Shown: positions 8,519 to 18,333 of the stretch, piece by piece | Position numbering within the stretch: position 1 is the stretch's first letter | Layout of the letters: each line of letters begins with the position of its first letter | Assembly: GCA_016744905.1 (NCBI GenBank) | Contig: JADGDM010000026.1 | Location: 2,539-34,892, forward strand | Source: Sulfurimonadaceae bacterium | GTDB taxonomy: Bacteria; Campylobacterota; Campylobacteria; Campylobacterales; Sulfurimonadaceae | Direction of reading: 5' to 3' | Length of the DNA stretch: 32,354 bases | Notes under the pieces: generated by a model | The model's database searches: none | What the model was told of the DNA's origin: nothing | The model's input: the letters and a program-made list of their open reading frames with translations, nothing else | Position numbers and translations under genes: made by a program

Positions 8519-9736
8519 CTATATCTTTTTAAAGATTACTACGCCGTTAGTTCCACCAAAACCAAATGAGTTACTCATAACTACATTTAATTCTGCTTTT
8601 CTTGCTTCATTAGGAACGACATCAAGGTCACAAACCTCATCAGGATTTTCATAGTTAATCGTTGGAGGAATAATACCATCACGCATTGCCATTAAACATG
8701 TTACTGCTTCAATAGCTCCTGCTGCACCTAAACAATGACCCAATTGACCTTTAATTGAACTCATTGGAGGACAATTTTCTTTTCCACCAAACAGCGCTTT
8801 AACAGCAGCTGTTTCGTTTTTATCATTTGCAGGTGTTGAAGTTCCATGTGCATTAACATAATCAACCTCAGGTTCACCTGCCATTTTGTAGGCTGCTTTC
8901 ATTGCACGTAATGGTCCTTCTAAACTTGGCATTGTGATATGACTTGCATCACCACTTTCACCAAATCCAATAAGCTCACCATAGATTGTCGCTCCACGTG
9001 CTACCGCACTTTCATACTCTTCAAGTATAATAGAACCTGCACCCTCACCCATAATAAAACCATTACGTTCTGCATCAAATGGACGAGAAGCTTTTTTAGG
9101 GTCTTCATTACGAGTTGACAGTGCTTTCATAGCAGCAAAACCACCAATACCGACGCCACAAACTGCTGATTCAGCACCAACAACCAACATCTGATCAGCA
9201 CCACCAACCATAATTGTTTTAGCCGCTTCACCAATTGCATGAGTACCAGCCGCACAAGCCGTTACAGAAGAGAGATTTGGACCTTGAATACCGTGTTCAA
9301 TTGACACAAAACCACCCAACATATTTACCAATGCTGAAGGAATAAAAAATGGAGACAATCTACGAGGGCCACGTGTTTCTAAAATAATAGAATTTTTCTC
9401 AATTGCTGGAAGACCACCAATACCAGAGCCTGCACTTACACCAAAACGTTCTCTATCAAAGTCCTCGGGAAAGTTAGCATCTTCCATAGCTTCTTTAGCG
9501 GCTTGAAGGCCTAAGTGAATAAAACGATCCGCTTTTTTCACATCTTTAGCAGTCATTACTGTTGATGGATCAAAGTCTTTAACTTCACCAGCAATGGTTA
9601 CACTTAAAGCAGAAGCGTCAAAGCCAGAGATAGTATCAATTCCACATTCACCAGCAACAATTGCTTTAAATGAACTCTCTTTATCATTACCAAGTGCATT
9701 TATCATGCCTAATCCAGTTACAACTACTCTTTTCAA
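8519..9736 (-). CDS. fabF: beta-ketoacyl-ACP synthase II
   Basis: Condenses malonyl-ACP with acyl-ACP in fatty-acid elongation. A 405-residue thiolase-fold protein with the Cys-His-His triad: nucleophile C161 ([10 protein letters not shown]), H297 (NAHGTST) and H334 (LGHCLGAAG), plus K329. The C-terminus carries the FGFGGTN loop. Initiation is at TTG (9734-9736): the conserved [10 protein letters not shown] start fits exactly there, AGGAG lies 8 bases before it, and no in-frame ATG is near. It lies downstream of acpP, but a strong terminator separates them, so its expression depends on read-through or on an unrecognised promoter. Confidence 0.97.
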   Translation of the reverse strand: MKRVVVTGLGMINALGNDKESSFKAIVAGECGIDTISGFDASALSVTIAGEVKDFDPSTVMTAKDVKKADRFIHLGLQAAKEAMEDANFPEDFDRERFGVSAGSGIGGLPAIEKNSIILETRGPRRLSPFFIPSALVNMLGGFVSIEHGIQGPNLSSVTACAAGTHAIGEAAKTIMVGGADQMLVVGAESAVCGVGIGGFAAMKALSTRNEDPKKASRPFDAERNGFIMGEGAGSIILEEYESAVARGATIYGELIGFGESGDASHITMPSLEGPLRAMKAAYKMAGEPEVDYVNAHGTSTPANDKNETAAVKALFGGKENCPPMSSIKGQLGHCLGAAGAIEAVTCLMAMRDGIIPPTINYENPDEVCDLDVVPNEARKAELNVVMSNSFGFGGTNGVVIFKKI

Positions 9737-9782
9737 ATGGCTCTCCTAATTTATATGCTATGTTCTTATGTTAGACTTTCTA

Positions 9783-9822
9783 TAAAGTGAAAAATAAAAA
9801 CATTAGGGCAATGCCCCATGTT
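9783..9822 (-). terminator. intrinsic terminator between acpP and fabF
   Basis: The minus strand reads AACAT-GGGGC-ATT-GCCC-TA-ATGTT, then TTTATTTTT. The two stems (GGGC/GCCC and AACAT/ATGTT, plus-strand 9799-9822) are separated by a small internal loop. It starts 18 bases after the acpP stop. It should reduce, rather than abolish, transcription into fabF-accA. Confidence 0.75.
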
Positions 9823-9840
9823 AAATCTAAATACTTAGAC

Positions 9841-10068
9841 TTATTTGCTTTCGATGTAAGCGATTACATCTTGAACAGTTTGAATTTTTTCAGCTTCATC
9901 ATCAGGAATTTCAATATCGAATTTCTCTTCAAGAGCCATTACTAATTCTACAACGTCAAGGCTATCAGCACCTAGGTCTTCTACGAACTTTGAATCTTCT
10001 TTTACTTCATCAGCGTTAACGCTTAATTGCTCAACTACAACTTCTTTAATATCTTCTAATAGTGCCAT
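9841..10068 (-). CDS. acpP: acyl carrier protein
   Basis: A 75-residue acidic four-helix protein that carries growing acyl chains on 4'-phosphopantetheine. The prosthetic group attaches to S36 in [10 protein letters not shown]. The start at 10068 (MALLEDI) is chosen because AGGAG lies 8 bases upstream; a longer frame to 10113 would run across the candidate promoter. It has its own promoter (10102-10107) and terminator (9783-9822), which fits a protein needed in far larger amounts than the enzymes encoded around it (fabG upstream, fabF downstream). Confidence 0.98.
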   Translation of the reverse strand: MALLEDIKEVVVEQLSVNADEVKEDSKFVEDLGADSLDVVELVMALEEKFDIEIPDDEAEKIQTVQDVIAYIESK

Positions 10069-10101
10069 TCTAGCTCCTGTTTTTGTGTTTAAAATCGCGA
10101 A

Positions 10102-10107
10102 AGTATA
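10102..10107 (-). promoter_or_regulatory. candidate acpP promoter -10 box
   Basis: The minus strand reads TGT-TATACT, an extended -10 box. Transcription would start near 10095, 27 bases before the acpP ATG. Confidence 0.55.
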
Positions 10108-10154
10108 ACACACCTTGCTTTAATATTTAATTATTTTGTTTTATTTTCATAGCA

Positions 10155-10901
10155 TTACGCCATGTTAAGGCCGCCGTTAACCTTTAAAGTCTCACCTGTG
10201 ATGTAAGAAGAGTGATCACTTAATAAAAATGCTGTCGCTTCTGCCACTTCTTTAGCTTCCCCGAAACGTTTCATCGGAATATTTGCCACAAAGTTTGCTT
10301 TAATCTCTTCTGGTAATTCATCTGTCATATCCGTAGCAATAAAGCCTGGAGTGATGGTGTTATAACGAATGCCACTGGTACCTGCTTCAATGGCAAAGCT
10401 TTTAGTCATCGCAATCACACCACCTTTAGATGCGGCGTAGTTTGTTTGACCCGCATTACCTGTCTCACCAACTATAGATGCCACATTTACTACTGATCCA
10501 AACTTCTTTTTACGCATCACTTTCATTGCTTCTCTACATCCCGTAAAAACTGAAGTCAGGTTGGCATTGATAACAGACATAAAATCTTCATTTTTCATTC
10601 TTAGTGCCAGTTTGTCGTTAGTAATTCCGGCATTATTGACTAGGTAAGCGAATTCACCATCTGCTGCCATAATTTCTTTAATCCCCGCAGTAAAAGCAGC
10701 CTCATCACTAACATCAAAACCGATAACCTCAGCTGATCCGCCAGCGTCTATAATAGCTGTCTTAACTGCATTTGCTTGTTCTTCGCCACTTCGATAATTA
10801 ACCCAAACTTTTAGACCATAAGCTGCTAGACCTTTTGCAATCTCTGCACCAATTCCTCTACTTGCTCCGGTTACTAAAACATTTTTTCCACTAAATTTCA
10901 T
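10155..10901 (-). CDS. fabG: 3-oxoacyl-ACP reductase
   Basis: NADPH-dependent reduction of 3-oxoacyl-ACP in fatty-acid elongation. A 248-residue short-chain dehydrogenase: nucleotide-binding TGASRGIG (11-18), NNAG (89-92), and catalytic S142, Y155 and K159 (YAASK). The C-terminal ITGETLKVNGG is typical of FabG. AAGGAA precedes the ATG by 7 bases. It follows gpmI by 21 bases and is probably co-transcribed with it. Position next to acpP and fabF supports FabG over another reductase of the same fold. Confidence 0.96.
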   Translation of the reverse strand: MKFSGKNVLVTGASRGIGAEIAKGLAAYGLKVWVNYRSGEEQANAVKTAIIDAGGSAEVIGFDVSDEAAFTAGIKEIMAADGEFAYLVNNAGITNDKLALRMKNEDFMSVINANLTSVFTGCREAMKVMRKKKFGSVVNVASIVGETGNAGQTNYAASKGGVIAMTKSFAIEAGTSGIRYNTITPGFIATDMTDELPEEIKANFVANIPMKRFGEAKEVAEATAFLLSDHSSYITGETLKVNGGLNMA

Positions 10902-10922
10902 ATATACTTTCCTTTTCTCAAT

Positions 10923-12398
10923 TTATATTAAACTATGATCCATCTGGGATGGTTTTGCTATACCCATCAACTCTAAAACAGTTGGTGCAATATTATTTAA
11001 TCCACCAGTTTCAACTTTATGCACACCATCAGCCATCACAAAACACCAAACCTTACCAACGGTATGATTGGTTAAAATATTACCTGAGCTATCACGCATC
11101 TCCTCACAGTTTCCGTGATCAGAAGTAATTACTAAGGCATAATCTTCATCTTTTGCTTTTTGCACAATCAAACCAAGCTGAGTATCTACTGTATTTACTG
11201 CTATTTTTGCTGCTTCAAAGTCACCAGTGTGCCCAACCATATCCCCATTGGCAAAATTCACTACAATAAAATCAGTATGGGCATCCATCCCTTTTAATAC
11301 GGCTTCGCCTACTTCTGGCGCGCTCATTTCAGGTTTCATATCATAAGTACGTACGTCAGGACTAGGAATTAGAACACGTGATTCATTTAAGTATGGTTCA
11401 TCTATTCCTCCATTTAAAAAGAAAGTCACATGGGCATACTTTTCAGTCTCTGCCGTGTGTAGTTGTGTCAAACCCTGCGCACTGATAACTTCTGCTAAAG
11501 TGTTTTTAGGAGGCTCTTTACTAAACAGAACTGGATAGTTGAAAGACTTATCATACTCTGTAATGGTCGCAATATTAACGTTCTTAAACTCTCTCTTAAA
11601 ACCTTCAAAACTTTCATCACCAAGCGCTGTGACAAATTCTCTCATTCTATCACTTCTAAAGTTGATAGTTAAAACACTGTCTCCTGCTAACATTCCTTGA
11701 TAACCATGAAAGGCTGTTGGCACTAAAAATTCATCATATACATTTTGTGCATAAGAGTTTTCTATATAGTCGCTTGGTGAGTTGTCTGTACAGGGACTTG
11801 CATTCACAATAGCATTATAGCCCTGCTCTACTCTGTCCCATCTACTGTCTCTATCCATAGTATAAAAACGTCCGCCTATTGTGGCAATTTTAATATTATC
11901 ATTACAGTGTGCCAATACTTGATTCAAATATAAATTAGCAGAACTAGGGCTCACATCTCTACCGTCTGTTATCAGGTGAAGCAGTACCTCTTTTCCTTTC
12001 GCTGCAGCAATCTCAGCCAAGCCTAAAAAGTGATCAATATGCGAATGCACACCACCATCACTCATCAAGCCTACTAAGTGAATTCTATTAGAGCTTTTCA
12101 TCAATGTTTTAAGACTACTATTGTCTTTTAGCGTACCTTCGTCTAATGCCAATGAGACCTTTACAAGATCTTGATAAAGGACTCGTCCACTACCAATGCT
12201 CATATGTCCTACCTCAGAGTTACCCATTTGGCCTTCAGGTAAACCAACACTTAAACCAAAAGTATCAATTAATGAATGCGGAACTTCACTAAACAATTTA
12301 TCATATGTTGGTTTGATAGCGTTATGAAAAGCATTATGTTCGCTCTTTTCACTAAATCCTATACCATCTGTTATGACCAAAATAGCTTTTTTTGCCAA
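10923..12398 (-). CDS. gpmI: 2,3-bisphosphoglycerate-independent phosphoglycerate mutase
   Basis: Interconverts 3- and 2-phosphoglycerate; a metal enzyme of the alkaline-phosphatase superfamily. At 491 residues it is slightly shorter than the usual ~510. Visible residues: D11 (VITDGIG), the phosphorylated serine S61 (GNSEVGH), GGVHSH near 115-120, ITDGRD near 143-148, and the C-terminal metal cluster in FANGDMVGHTG and TSDHGN. Initiation is at TTG (12396-12398) with AAGGA 8 bases upstream; no ATG fits. It leads a minus-strand run into fabG. Together with pckA it serves gluconeogenesis. Confidence 0.97.
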   Translation of the reverse strand: MAKKAILVITDGIGFSEKSEHNAFHNAIKPTYDKLFSEVPHSLIDTFGLSVGLPEGQMGNSEVGHMSIGSGRVLYQDLVKVSLALDEGTLKDNSSLKTLMKSSNRIHLVGLMSDGGVHSHIDHFLGLAEIAAAKGKEVLLHLITDGRDVSPSSANLYLNQVLAHCNDNIKIATIGGRFYTMDRDSRWDRVEQGYNAIVNASPCTDNSPSDYIENSYAQNVYDEFLVPTAFHGYQGMLAGDSVLTINFRSDRMREFVTALGDESFEGFKREFKNVNIATITEYDKSFNYPVLFSKEPPKNTLAEVISAQGLTQLHTAETEKYAHVTFFLNGGIDEPYLNESRVLIPSPDVRTYDMKPEMSAPEVGEAVLKGMDAHTDFIVVNFANGDMVGHTGDFEAAKIAVNTVDTQLGLIVQKAKDEDYALVITSDHGNCEEMRDSSGNILTNHTVGKVWCFVMADGVHKVETGGLNNIAPTVLELMGIAKPSQMDHSLI

Positions 12399-12431
12399 TG
12401 CGTATCCTTATTTAACCCAATATTTCATACG

Positions 12432-12437
12432 ATTATA
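12432..12437 (-). promoter_or_regulatory. candidate gpmI-fabG promoter -10 box
   Basis: A perfect TATAAT on the minus strand (TTAA-TATAAT-CG). Transcription would start near 12425, about 27 bases before the TTG start of gpmI. The 12399-12497 gap is shared with mraY on the other strand; for mraY only a weak TATACA near 12479 is seen. Confidence 0.5.
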
Positions 12438-12497
12438 TTAAAATAAGTCTTTGTAACTAATAACACTCCAATACTCGATATACAGTTAAAGGCGCAT

Positions 12498-13559
12498 ATG
12501 CTCTATTTTTTATACTCATTTTTTGATATCAACCTCTTTCAATACATTTCTGTTCGCGCTGGCTTCTCATTTTTCATAGCTCTAAGCATCACTTTATTTG
12601 CTATTCCAAGATTTATAGCTTGGGCGCAAAGAACCTCTTCACACCAGCCTATCAATGAGGATGCACCGGATTCTCACCAAGCTAAAAGTTCAACCCCAAC
12701 TATGGGTGGAATTGTATTCATAGGCGCTACCATAGTTGCCTCACTTTTTAGTATGAAACTCTTTGATATTTATAGTCTTATAGGTCTTTTTATACTTCTC
12801 ACTTTTTCTTGGATTGGATTTAAAGATGACATCGCTAAAATAAGAAAAAATCAAAACAGTGCTGGATTATCACCTCGACAAAAACTCTTTTTTCAGATTT
12901 TCTACAGCGCGCTGTCCATGATAGCACTCTGTCTATTTGCAGAATTTAATACCGATCTTTATCTCCCTTTTGTTAAAAACCCTATCCTTGATATGACGTA
13001 TGCATCCATACCATTTTGGATATTCATATTGGTAGCCACTTCAAATGCTGTGAATCTAACAGATGGGCTTGATGGTTTGGCCACCGTTCCCTCACTCTTT
13101 TCGTTAACAACCCTTATTGCCTTAGTTTATATCACAGGTCATACCGGAATGAGCAGCTACCTACTACTGCCTAACTTCCCTGTTGGAGAGGTAGTTATAA
13201 TTGCCGCTGCACTCTCTGGCGCACTGGTTGGTTTTCTATGGTTCAATTCACATCCTGCAGAAATATTTATGGGGGACAGTGGCTCATTAGCTATTGGAGC
13301 TTTTATAGCTTATATGGCCATTATCTCTAAAAGTGAAATTTTACTTATTTTAATTGGCCTGATATTTGTAATTGAGACGGTCTCCGTTATTTTACAAGTA
13401 GGTTCTTACAAGCTTCGTAAGAAAAGAGTCTTTTTAATGGCCCCTATTCATCATCACTTTGAGATGAAAAATTGGGCTGAAAATAAAATCATCGTTCGCT
13501 TTTGGATCATCGCTATGCTTTCAAACATCTTAGCACTCATCTCACTAAAGATTCGATAA
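12498..13559 (+). CDS. mraY: phospho-N-acetylmuramoyl-pentapeptide transferase
   Basis: Transfers phospho-MurNAc-pentapeptide from UDP to undecaprenyl phosphate, making lipid I at the inner membrane. A 353-residue polytopic protein with about ten hydrophobic segments. Active-site motifs: D110/D111 (GFKDD), NLTDGLDGLA (186-195), FMGDSG with D260, and the three histidines HHH at 318-320. Basic loops (for example KLRKKR at 305-310) fit cytoplasmic sides. AAAGG lies 6-10 bases before the ATG. The stop overlaps the murD start by one base. Confidence 0.97.
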   Translation: MLYFLYSFFDINLFQYISVRAGFSFFIALSITLFAIPRFIAWAQRTSSHQPINEDAPDSHQAKSSTPTMGGIVFIGATIVASLFSMKLFDIYSLIGLFILLTFSWIGFKDDIAKIRKNQNSAGLSPRQKLFFQIFYSALSMIALCLFAEFNTDLYLPFVKNPILDMTYASIPFWIFILVATSNAVNLTDGLDGLATVPSLFSLTTLIALVYITGHTGMSSYLLLPNFPVGEVVIIAAALSGALVGFLWFNSHPAEIFMGDSGSLAIGAFIAYMAIISKSEILLILIGLIFVIETVSVILQVGSYKLRKKRVFLMAPIHHHFEMKNWAENKIIVRFWIIAMLSNILALISLKIR

Positions 13560-14758
13560 TGCAGCGCGTTTCACTTTTTGGATATGGTAAGACAACCAAG
13601 GCATTGGCTAAACATTTTCCCGCATGTACTTACTATGATGATAATGTAAATAAACCCTTTAAAGATGACTTGGGAAACAGTGTTAAACCACCTCGCGATT
13701 TTAACCCAACGCGCAGTGATTTACAGATACCTTCTCCTGGGATGAATCCCAACCATCCACTCATAAAAAATGCTCACAATCTAATCAGCGAATATGACTA
13801 TTTTTCAAAGAACATGCCCTTTTCAATTTGGATTAGTGGTACCAATGGTAAAACGACAACCACACAGATGATGGGTACTCTACTAGAAGATAGAGACGCA
13901 ATTATAGGGGGTAATGTTGGTATCCCATTAGGGGACTTAGATCCTAATAAAAAAATATGGATTCTAGAGAGTAGCTCATATACACTGCACTACACAAACA
14001 TTGCCTCTCCCAATGTATATATCTTACTCCCTATTTCCCCAGATCATCTTTCATGGCATGGAAATTTTGACGAGTATATTAAAGCCAAGCTGAAACCTCT
14101 TCTACGCATGAAAGAAGGCGAACTTGCCATAATTCCAAAAGAGTATGAATCTTATCTGCCCTCTTCAGCGTTTATCAAAAGCTATGAATCTGTAACTGAT
14201 TTGGCACAGCAGTTTGATATTGACATGTCAAAGATTAATTTCAAGGGTGGATTTCTTCTTGATGCACTTTTAGCACTGTGTGTAGAAAAATCCCTTTTCG
14301 ATACGATTAGTTATAATAAGATCAATGCATTCACCCTTGAGAAGCATAGACAAGAGCGTATAGAGGACAATCAGGGACGTATTTGGATCAATGATTCAAA
14401 AGGAACCAATATTGACGCTACACAAGCTGCTTTAGATGCGTACAGTGATAAAAAAATATATCTTATCCTAGGGGGAGATGATAAGGGGGTAGAACTTACT
14501 CCACTTTTTGAAAGTCTACAAAAAGTGGATGTGGAGATATATGCTATAGGGGCCAATGAAGAACGTCTAATCAAATATGCGCATAAATTTAATATAAAAT
14601 GTAACCAATCATCAACCATTGAGCGCGCAGTAAAAGAGATAGACAGCAAACTCGATAAAAAAAGTATCGCACTACTTTCTCCAGCCGCAGCCAGTTTTGA
14701 TCAATTTAAATCATACGAAGAGAGAGGGGATACTTTTAGAAGTTTGGTTAAGATGTAG
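13559..14758 (+). CDS. murD: UDP-N-acetylmuramoyl-L-alanine--D-glutamate ligase
   Basis: ATP-dependent addition of D-glutamate to UDP-MurNAc-L-Ala in the cytoplasm. 399 residues, shorter than the ~440 of E. coli but of a kind seen in Campylobacterota. Motifs: the N-terminal Rossmann GYGKTTKAL (8-16), P-loop GTNGKTTTT (94-102), SSSYTLHY (138-145, substrate loop), a conserved lysine at 177 (KAKL) likely to be carbamylated, and NDSKGTN in the second half. The start is the ATG overlapping the mraY stop (TAATG); a longer frame from 13502 would run through mraY in another frame. The overlap implies coupled translation with mraY. Confidence 0.95.
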   Translation: MQRVSLFGYGKTTKALAKHFPACTYYDDNVNKPFKDDLGNSVKPPRDFNPTRSDLQIPSPGMNPNHPLIKNAHNLISEYDYFSKNMPFSIWISGTNGKTTTTQMMGTLLEDRDAIIGGNVGIPLGDLDPNKKIWILESSSYTLHYTNIASPNVYILLPISPDHLSWHGNFDEYIKAKLKPLLRMKEGELAIIPKEYESYLPSSAFIKSYESVTDLAQQFDIDMSKINFKGGFLLDALLALCVEKSLFDTISYNKINAFTLEKHRQERIEDNQGRIWINDSKGTNIDATQAALDAYSDKKIYLILGGDDKGVELTPLFESLQKVDVEIYAIGANEERLIKYAHKFNIKCNQSSTIERAVKEIDSKLDKKSIALLSPAAASFDQFKSYEERGDTFRSLVKM

Positions 14759-14776
14759 TTAGTTCTACTTTTTATT
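14755..14776 (+). terminator. weak terminator after murD
   Basis: GTAG-TTAGTT-CTAC (14755-14768) followed by TTTTTATTT. The stem has only four base pairs and includes the murD stop codon, so the call is tentative; no better terminator is visible before the convergent gene. Confidence 0.3.
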
Positions 14777-15432
14777 TACTTAATTCCTAATTCACTTTTC
14801 TGTTTTTTATGAAGTTCTTCTTTTTGCTTGTCTATCTCAGCATCAATCTCTTTTTTATTGGCCAACTCTTTTCTCTTCTCTTTTTCTCTTAATCTCTCAA
14901 CTTTTGAAGCATTAACATTTCCACTACTTTTTTTTACTTTGACTACTTTATTACCATTTTCATTAATATTTAAATACGACATAAATATACTCAAATCTAA
15001 TTTATCAGCATTGACTTCATAAAAAAGTTCAAGCTCTATAAGTGACTTCTCATTTTCAAGTAAATTTGAATCTAAGAGTAATTTAATATCTTTCAATTTA
15101 GCATCAGCAATAGCTTTTTTATAAGCAACTCTGGCTATTCTAGTATAGTAATCATTCTCTTTTGAAAGTTTACGTAAGGTATTAAGATATTCTTTAGGCG
15201 AGATTGCTGTAGGGTTGTGATCAGAAATCATCTGACCTTGTTTCTTTGCTTCACTCGTTGTAAACATATACTCAAATATTTTTTTATGATGTGCTTCTAA
15301 TGTTTCAACTTGCAATAAAAGATCTATTCCATTGGCATTATCATAAATTTTATCCCCTAAAGAGGCATATATAGCTGGGTTTTGTGCATAAAGTGTATTA
15401 AGTAGTAAAAAAGTTAATAATAATAATTTCAT
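14776..15432 (-). CDS. secreted protein of unknown function
   Basis: A 218-residue protein I do not recognise. Residues 1-16 form a typical Sec signal peptide (MK, a leucine-rich core, LYA before the cut), with cleavage likely between A16 and Q17. There is no cysteine after the cut, so it is not a lipoprotein; a periplasmic location is most likely. The mature part is mostly helical. The last ~55 residues (165-218) are very rich in K and E, with coiled-coil character. It has its own candidate promoter (15456-15461) and a TAGGA ribosome binding site, and lies between murD and fusA on its own. No function can be assigned. Confidence 0.8.
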   Translation of the reverse strand: MKLLLLTFLLLNTLYAQNPAIYASLGDKIYDNANGIDLLLQVETLEAHHKKIFEYMFTTSEAKKQGQMISDHNPTAISPKEYLNTLRKLSKENDYYTRIARVAYKKAIADAKLKDIKLLLDSNLLENEKSLIELELFYEVNADKLDLSIFMSYLNINENGNKVVKVKKSSGNVNASKVERLREKEKRKELANKKEIDAEIDKQKEELHKKQKSELGIK

Positions 15433-15455
15433 AATAATCCTAGTTTAAAAATGTG

Positions 15456-15461
15456 ATTGTA
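15456..15461 (-). promoter_or_regulatory. candidate -10 box of the secreted protein gene
   Basis: TACAAT on the minus strand, preceded by TTGTG, would start transcription near 15449, about 17 bases before the ATG. Confidence 0.4.
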
Positions 15462-15513
15462 CACAACATCGACAAAAAATGAGATAAAAAAAGGAATTTT
15501 AGTGTGAATATAA

Positions 15514-15539
15514 TATTTCTAAGGCAAGTGCCTTAGAAA
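15514..15539 (-). terminator. hairpin ending the str operon
   Basis: A perfect inverted repeat, TTTCTAAGGC and GCCTTAGAAA around a 4-base loop (plus-strand 15516-15539), 14 bases after the fusA stop. On the minus strand it is followed by TATTATATT, a broken T-tract. Likely the terminator of rpsL-rpsG-fusA. Confidence 0.7.
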
Positions 15540-15553
15540 GGAGAGTCAAAAGA

Positions 15554-17641
15554 CTATCCGTTACGTTTTTTCTGAATCTCTTCAGCAACATTACGTGGAA
15601 CATCAGCATAGTGATCAAATTCCATAGAGTATGTTGCACGACCTTGAGTTGCAGAACGAAGGTCAGTTGAGTAACCAAACATTTCTGAAAGTGGAACAAA
15701 TGCATCAACAATTTTGTTACCTGAACGGTCACCCATATTGTTAACTTGGCCACGACGACGGTTAAGGTCACCAATAACGTCACCCATGTAATCCTCAGGA
15801 ACTTCAACTTCAACTTTCATTAAAGGTTCTAAAATTGCTGGATTGGCTTTACGACAAGCTTCTTTGAAGCCCATAGATGCAGCCAATTTAAACGCCATTT
15901 CATTTGAATCGACATCATGGTAAGAACCATCATAAAGTGTAACATCGATATCTTCCATTGGATAACCAGCAAGAACACCAGTTTGCATCGCTTCTTTACA
16001 GCCTTTTTCAACAGCAGGAATAAACTCTTTTGGAACTGATCCCCCTTTAATTGCATTAGTAAATACAAATCCAGAATCTGCTTCACCTGGCTTAACAGTA
16101 AGATAAACGTGACCAAATTGTCCACGACCACCAGATTGCTTAGCGTATTTATACTCTTGGTTAACAGTCTCTTTAATTGACTCTCTGTATGAAACTTGTG
16201 GCGCGCCAACTTCAGCTTCAACATTAAACTCGCGTCTCATACGATCTACAAGAATCTCAAGGTGTAACTCACCCATACCAGAAATAATAGTTTGACCAGT
16301 TTCATCATCAGTATGAACACGGAAAGAAGGATCTTCTGCAGCAAGTTTACTTAATGCAATACCCATTTTTTCTTGATCCGCTTTAGTTTTTGGTTCAACA
16401 GCAACAGAGATAACTGGTTCAGGGAAATCCATACGCTCTAAGATAACTTTTTCACCATTAGCAAGTGTATCACCAGTTGTTGTATTTTTAAGACCAATAA
16501 CTGCACCGATTTCACCAGCATAAATCTCTTTAACTTCTTCACGTTTGATAGCGTGCATCTTAACGATACGGCCGATACGCTCTTTTTTATCTTTAGTTGT
16601 GTTGTGAACAAATGAACCAGCTTCAAGTGAACCACGATATACACGAACAAAAGTAAGAACACCAACAAATGGATCTGTCATAATTTTAAATGCAAGTGAT
16701 GCAAAATCACCCTCATCAGTTGAAGGAACAGCAACTTCTACTTCTTCATCATCCATTAATGTACCCATGATCGCTTCTGATTCAACAGGAGAAGGTAAGT
16801 AAGCAACAACAGCATCAAGTAAAGTTTGAATACCTTTGTTTTTAAACGCAGTACCACATACCATTGGAACGATTGCCATACCTAGAGTTGCCGCTTTAAT
16901 CGCTGCAGAAATTTCTTCTTCAGAAATTTCTTCGCCTTCTAAAAATCTCTCAGCAAATTCTTCATTACCGTCAACTTCAGAAATAGACTCTAGCATCTTC
17001 TCTCTATACTCATCACATTTATCTTGTAGGTTTGCAGGAATTTCTTCTACATGGTAGTTAGAACCCATAGCAGCATCTTTATCCCATACAATAGCTTTCA
17101 TTTTAACTAAATCTACAACACCATCAAATTCAGCTTCAGCACCGATTGGCACTTGAATAGGCACTGGATTACCTTTTAGTCTTTCACGAATTTGAGTCTC
17201 AACTTCAAAGAAGTCTGCACCCGTTCTATCCATTTTATTAACAAAAACAATAGATGGAACTTTATAACGATTTCTTTGTCTCCAAACTGTTTCTGATTGA
17301 GGCTGAACGCCACCAACAGCACAGAATACTGAAACAGCACCATCGAGTACACGCATAGAACGTTCAACTTCAATAGTAAAGTCAACGTGTCCCGGAGTGT
17401 CAATAATGTTAATTTGCTTTTTTTCCCATTCACAAGTAGTTGCAGCAGAAGTAATTGTAATACCACGCTCTTGCTCTTGTTCCATCCAGTCCATAGTAGC
17501 AGCACCATCATGAACCTCACCGATCTTATGTTCAACGCCAGTGTAGAATAAAATTCTTTCTGTTGCTGTAGTTTTACCTGCATCAATGTGTGCAGCAATA
17601 CCGATGTTTCTTACGTCTTCTAGCTTATGTGATCTTGCCAT
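15554..17641 (-). CDS. fusA: translation elongation factor G
   Basis: GTPase that drives translocation and, with RRF, ribosome recycling. 695 residues, normal. G-domain motifs: G1 AHIDAGKTT (17-25), G2 RGITIT (59-64), G3 DTPGH (81-85), G4 NKMD (135-138); domains II-V follow without interruption. The start is a single ATG with AAGG about 10 bases upstream. It is the third gene of the str operon after rpsL and rpsG, with a 133-base structured gap before it. tuf does not follow here, as it does in E. coli; the only tuf seen is at the right end of the window. Confidence 0.98.
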   Translation of the reverse strand: MARSHKLEDVRNIGIAAHIDAGKTTATERILFYTGVEHKIGEVHDGAATMDWMEQEQERGITITSAATTCEWEKKQINIIDTPGHVDFTIEVERSMRVLDGAVSVFCAVGGVQPQSETVWRQRNRYKVPSIVFVNKMDRTGADFFEVETQIRERLKGNPVPIQVPIGAEAEFDGVVDLVKMKAIVWDKDAAMGSNYHVEEIPANLQDKCDEYREKMLESISEVDGNEEFAERFLEGEEISEEEISAAIKAATLGMAIVPMVCGTAFKNKGIQTLLDAVVAYLPSPVESEAIMGTLMDDEEVEVAVPSTDEGDFASLAFKIMTDPFVGVLTFVRVYRGSLEAGSFVHNTTKDKKERIGRIVKMHAIKREEVKEIYAGEIGAVIGLKNTTTGDTLANGEKVILERMDFPEPVISVAVEPKTKADQEKMGIALSKLAAEDPSFRVHTDDETGQTIISGMGELHLEILVDRMRREFNVEAEVGAPQVSYRESIKETVNQEYKYAKQSGGRGQFGHVYLTVKPGEADSGFVFTNAIKGGSVPKEFIPAVEKGCKEAMQTGVLAGYPMEDIDVTLYDGSYHDVDSNEMAFKLAASMGFKEACRKANPAILEPLMKVEVEVPEDYMGDVIGDLNRRRGQVNNMGDRSGNKIVDAFVPLSEMFGYSTDLRSATQGRATYSMEFDHYADVPRNVAEEIQKKRNG

Positions 17642-17676
17642 ATTATTTATACCTTGGGGTTATATTTTAGAGTTGA

Positions 17677-17753
17677 ACCTCTTTGAACAATCTAGTAATC
17701 TAAACTGATCAAAGAGGTACGAGAAATTGTACCAACTCGAAAGAGTATGGTAC
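17677..17753 (-). promoter_or_regulatory. alternative-pairing leader between rpsG and fusA
   Basis: Three pairings are possible. ACCTCTTTGA (17677-17686) pairs with TCAAAGAGGT (17709-17718). GGTAC (17716-17720) pairs with GTACC (17729-17733). The same GTACC pairs with GGTAC (17749-17753), enclosing an ACTC/GAGT stem with a 4-base loop. The first and second share bases, and the second and third share bases, so they exclude one another. Such arrangements can control the downstream gene, here fusA, but this one has no demonstrated function. Confidence 0.35.
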
Positions 17754-17774
17754 AAAAAATTTATTGCGAAATGA

Positions 17775-18251
<477 letters not shown>

Positions 18252-18333
18252 TCAATTTTTTCAAATTTACTCAAAACACATAATATGTCCTGACAGCTTG
18301 AATATTTTATAGTTTTAAACGGCTAAGCCGAAA

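Noticed and set aside
13502-13558. A longer N-terminus for murD.
   Set aside because: It would read through the end of mraY in another frame; the Rossmann motif begins just after the ATG at 13559, which overlaps the mraY stop.
16200-16207. GGCGCGCC in fusA as a separate restriction-type site.
   Set aside because: It is better treated as one member of the GCGCGC excess reported above; a single site means nothing.
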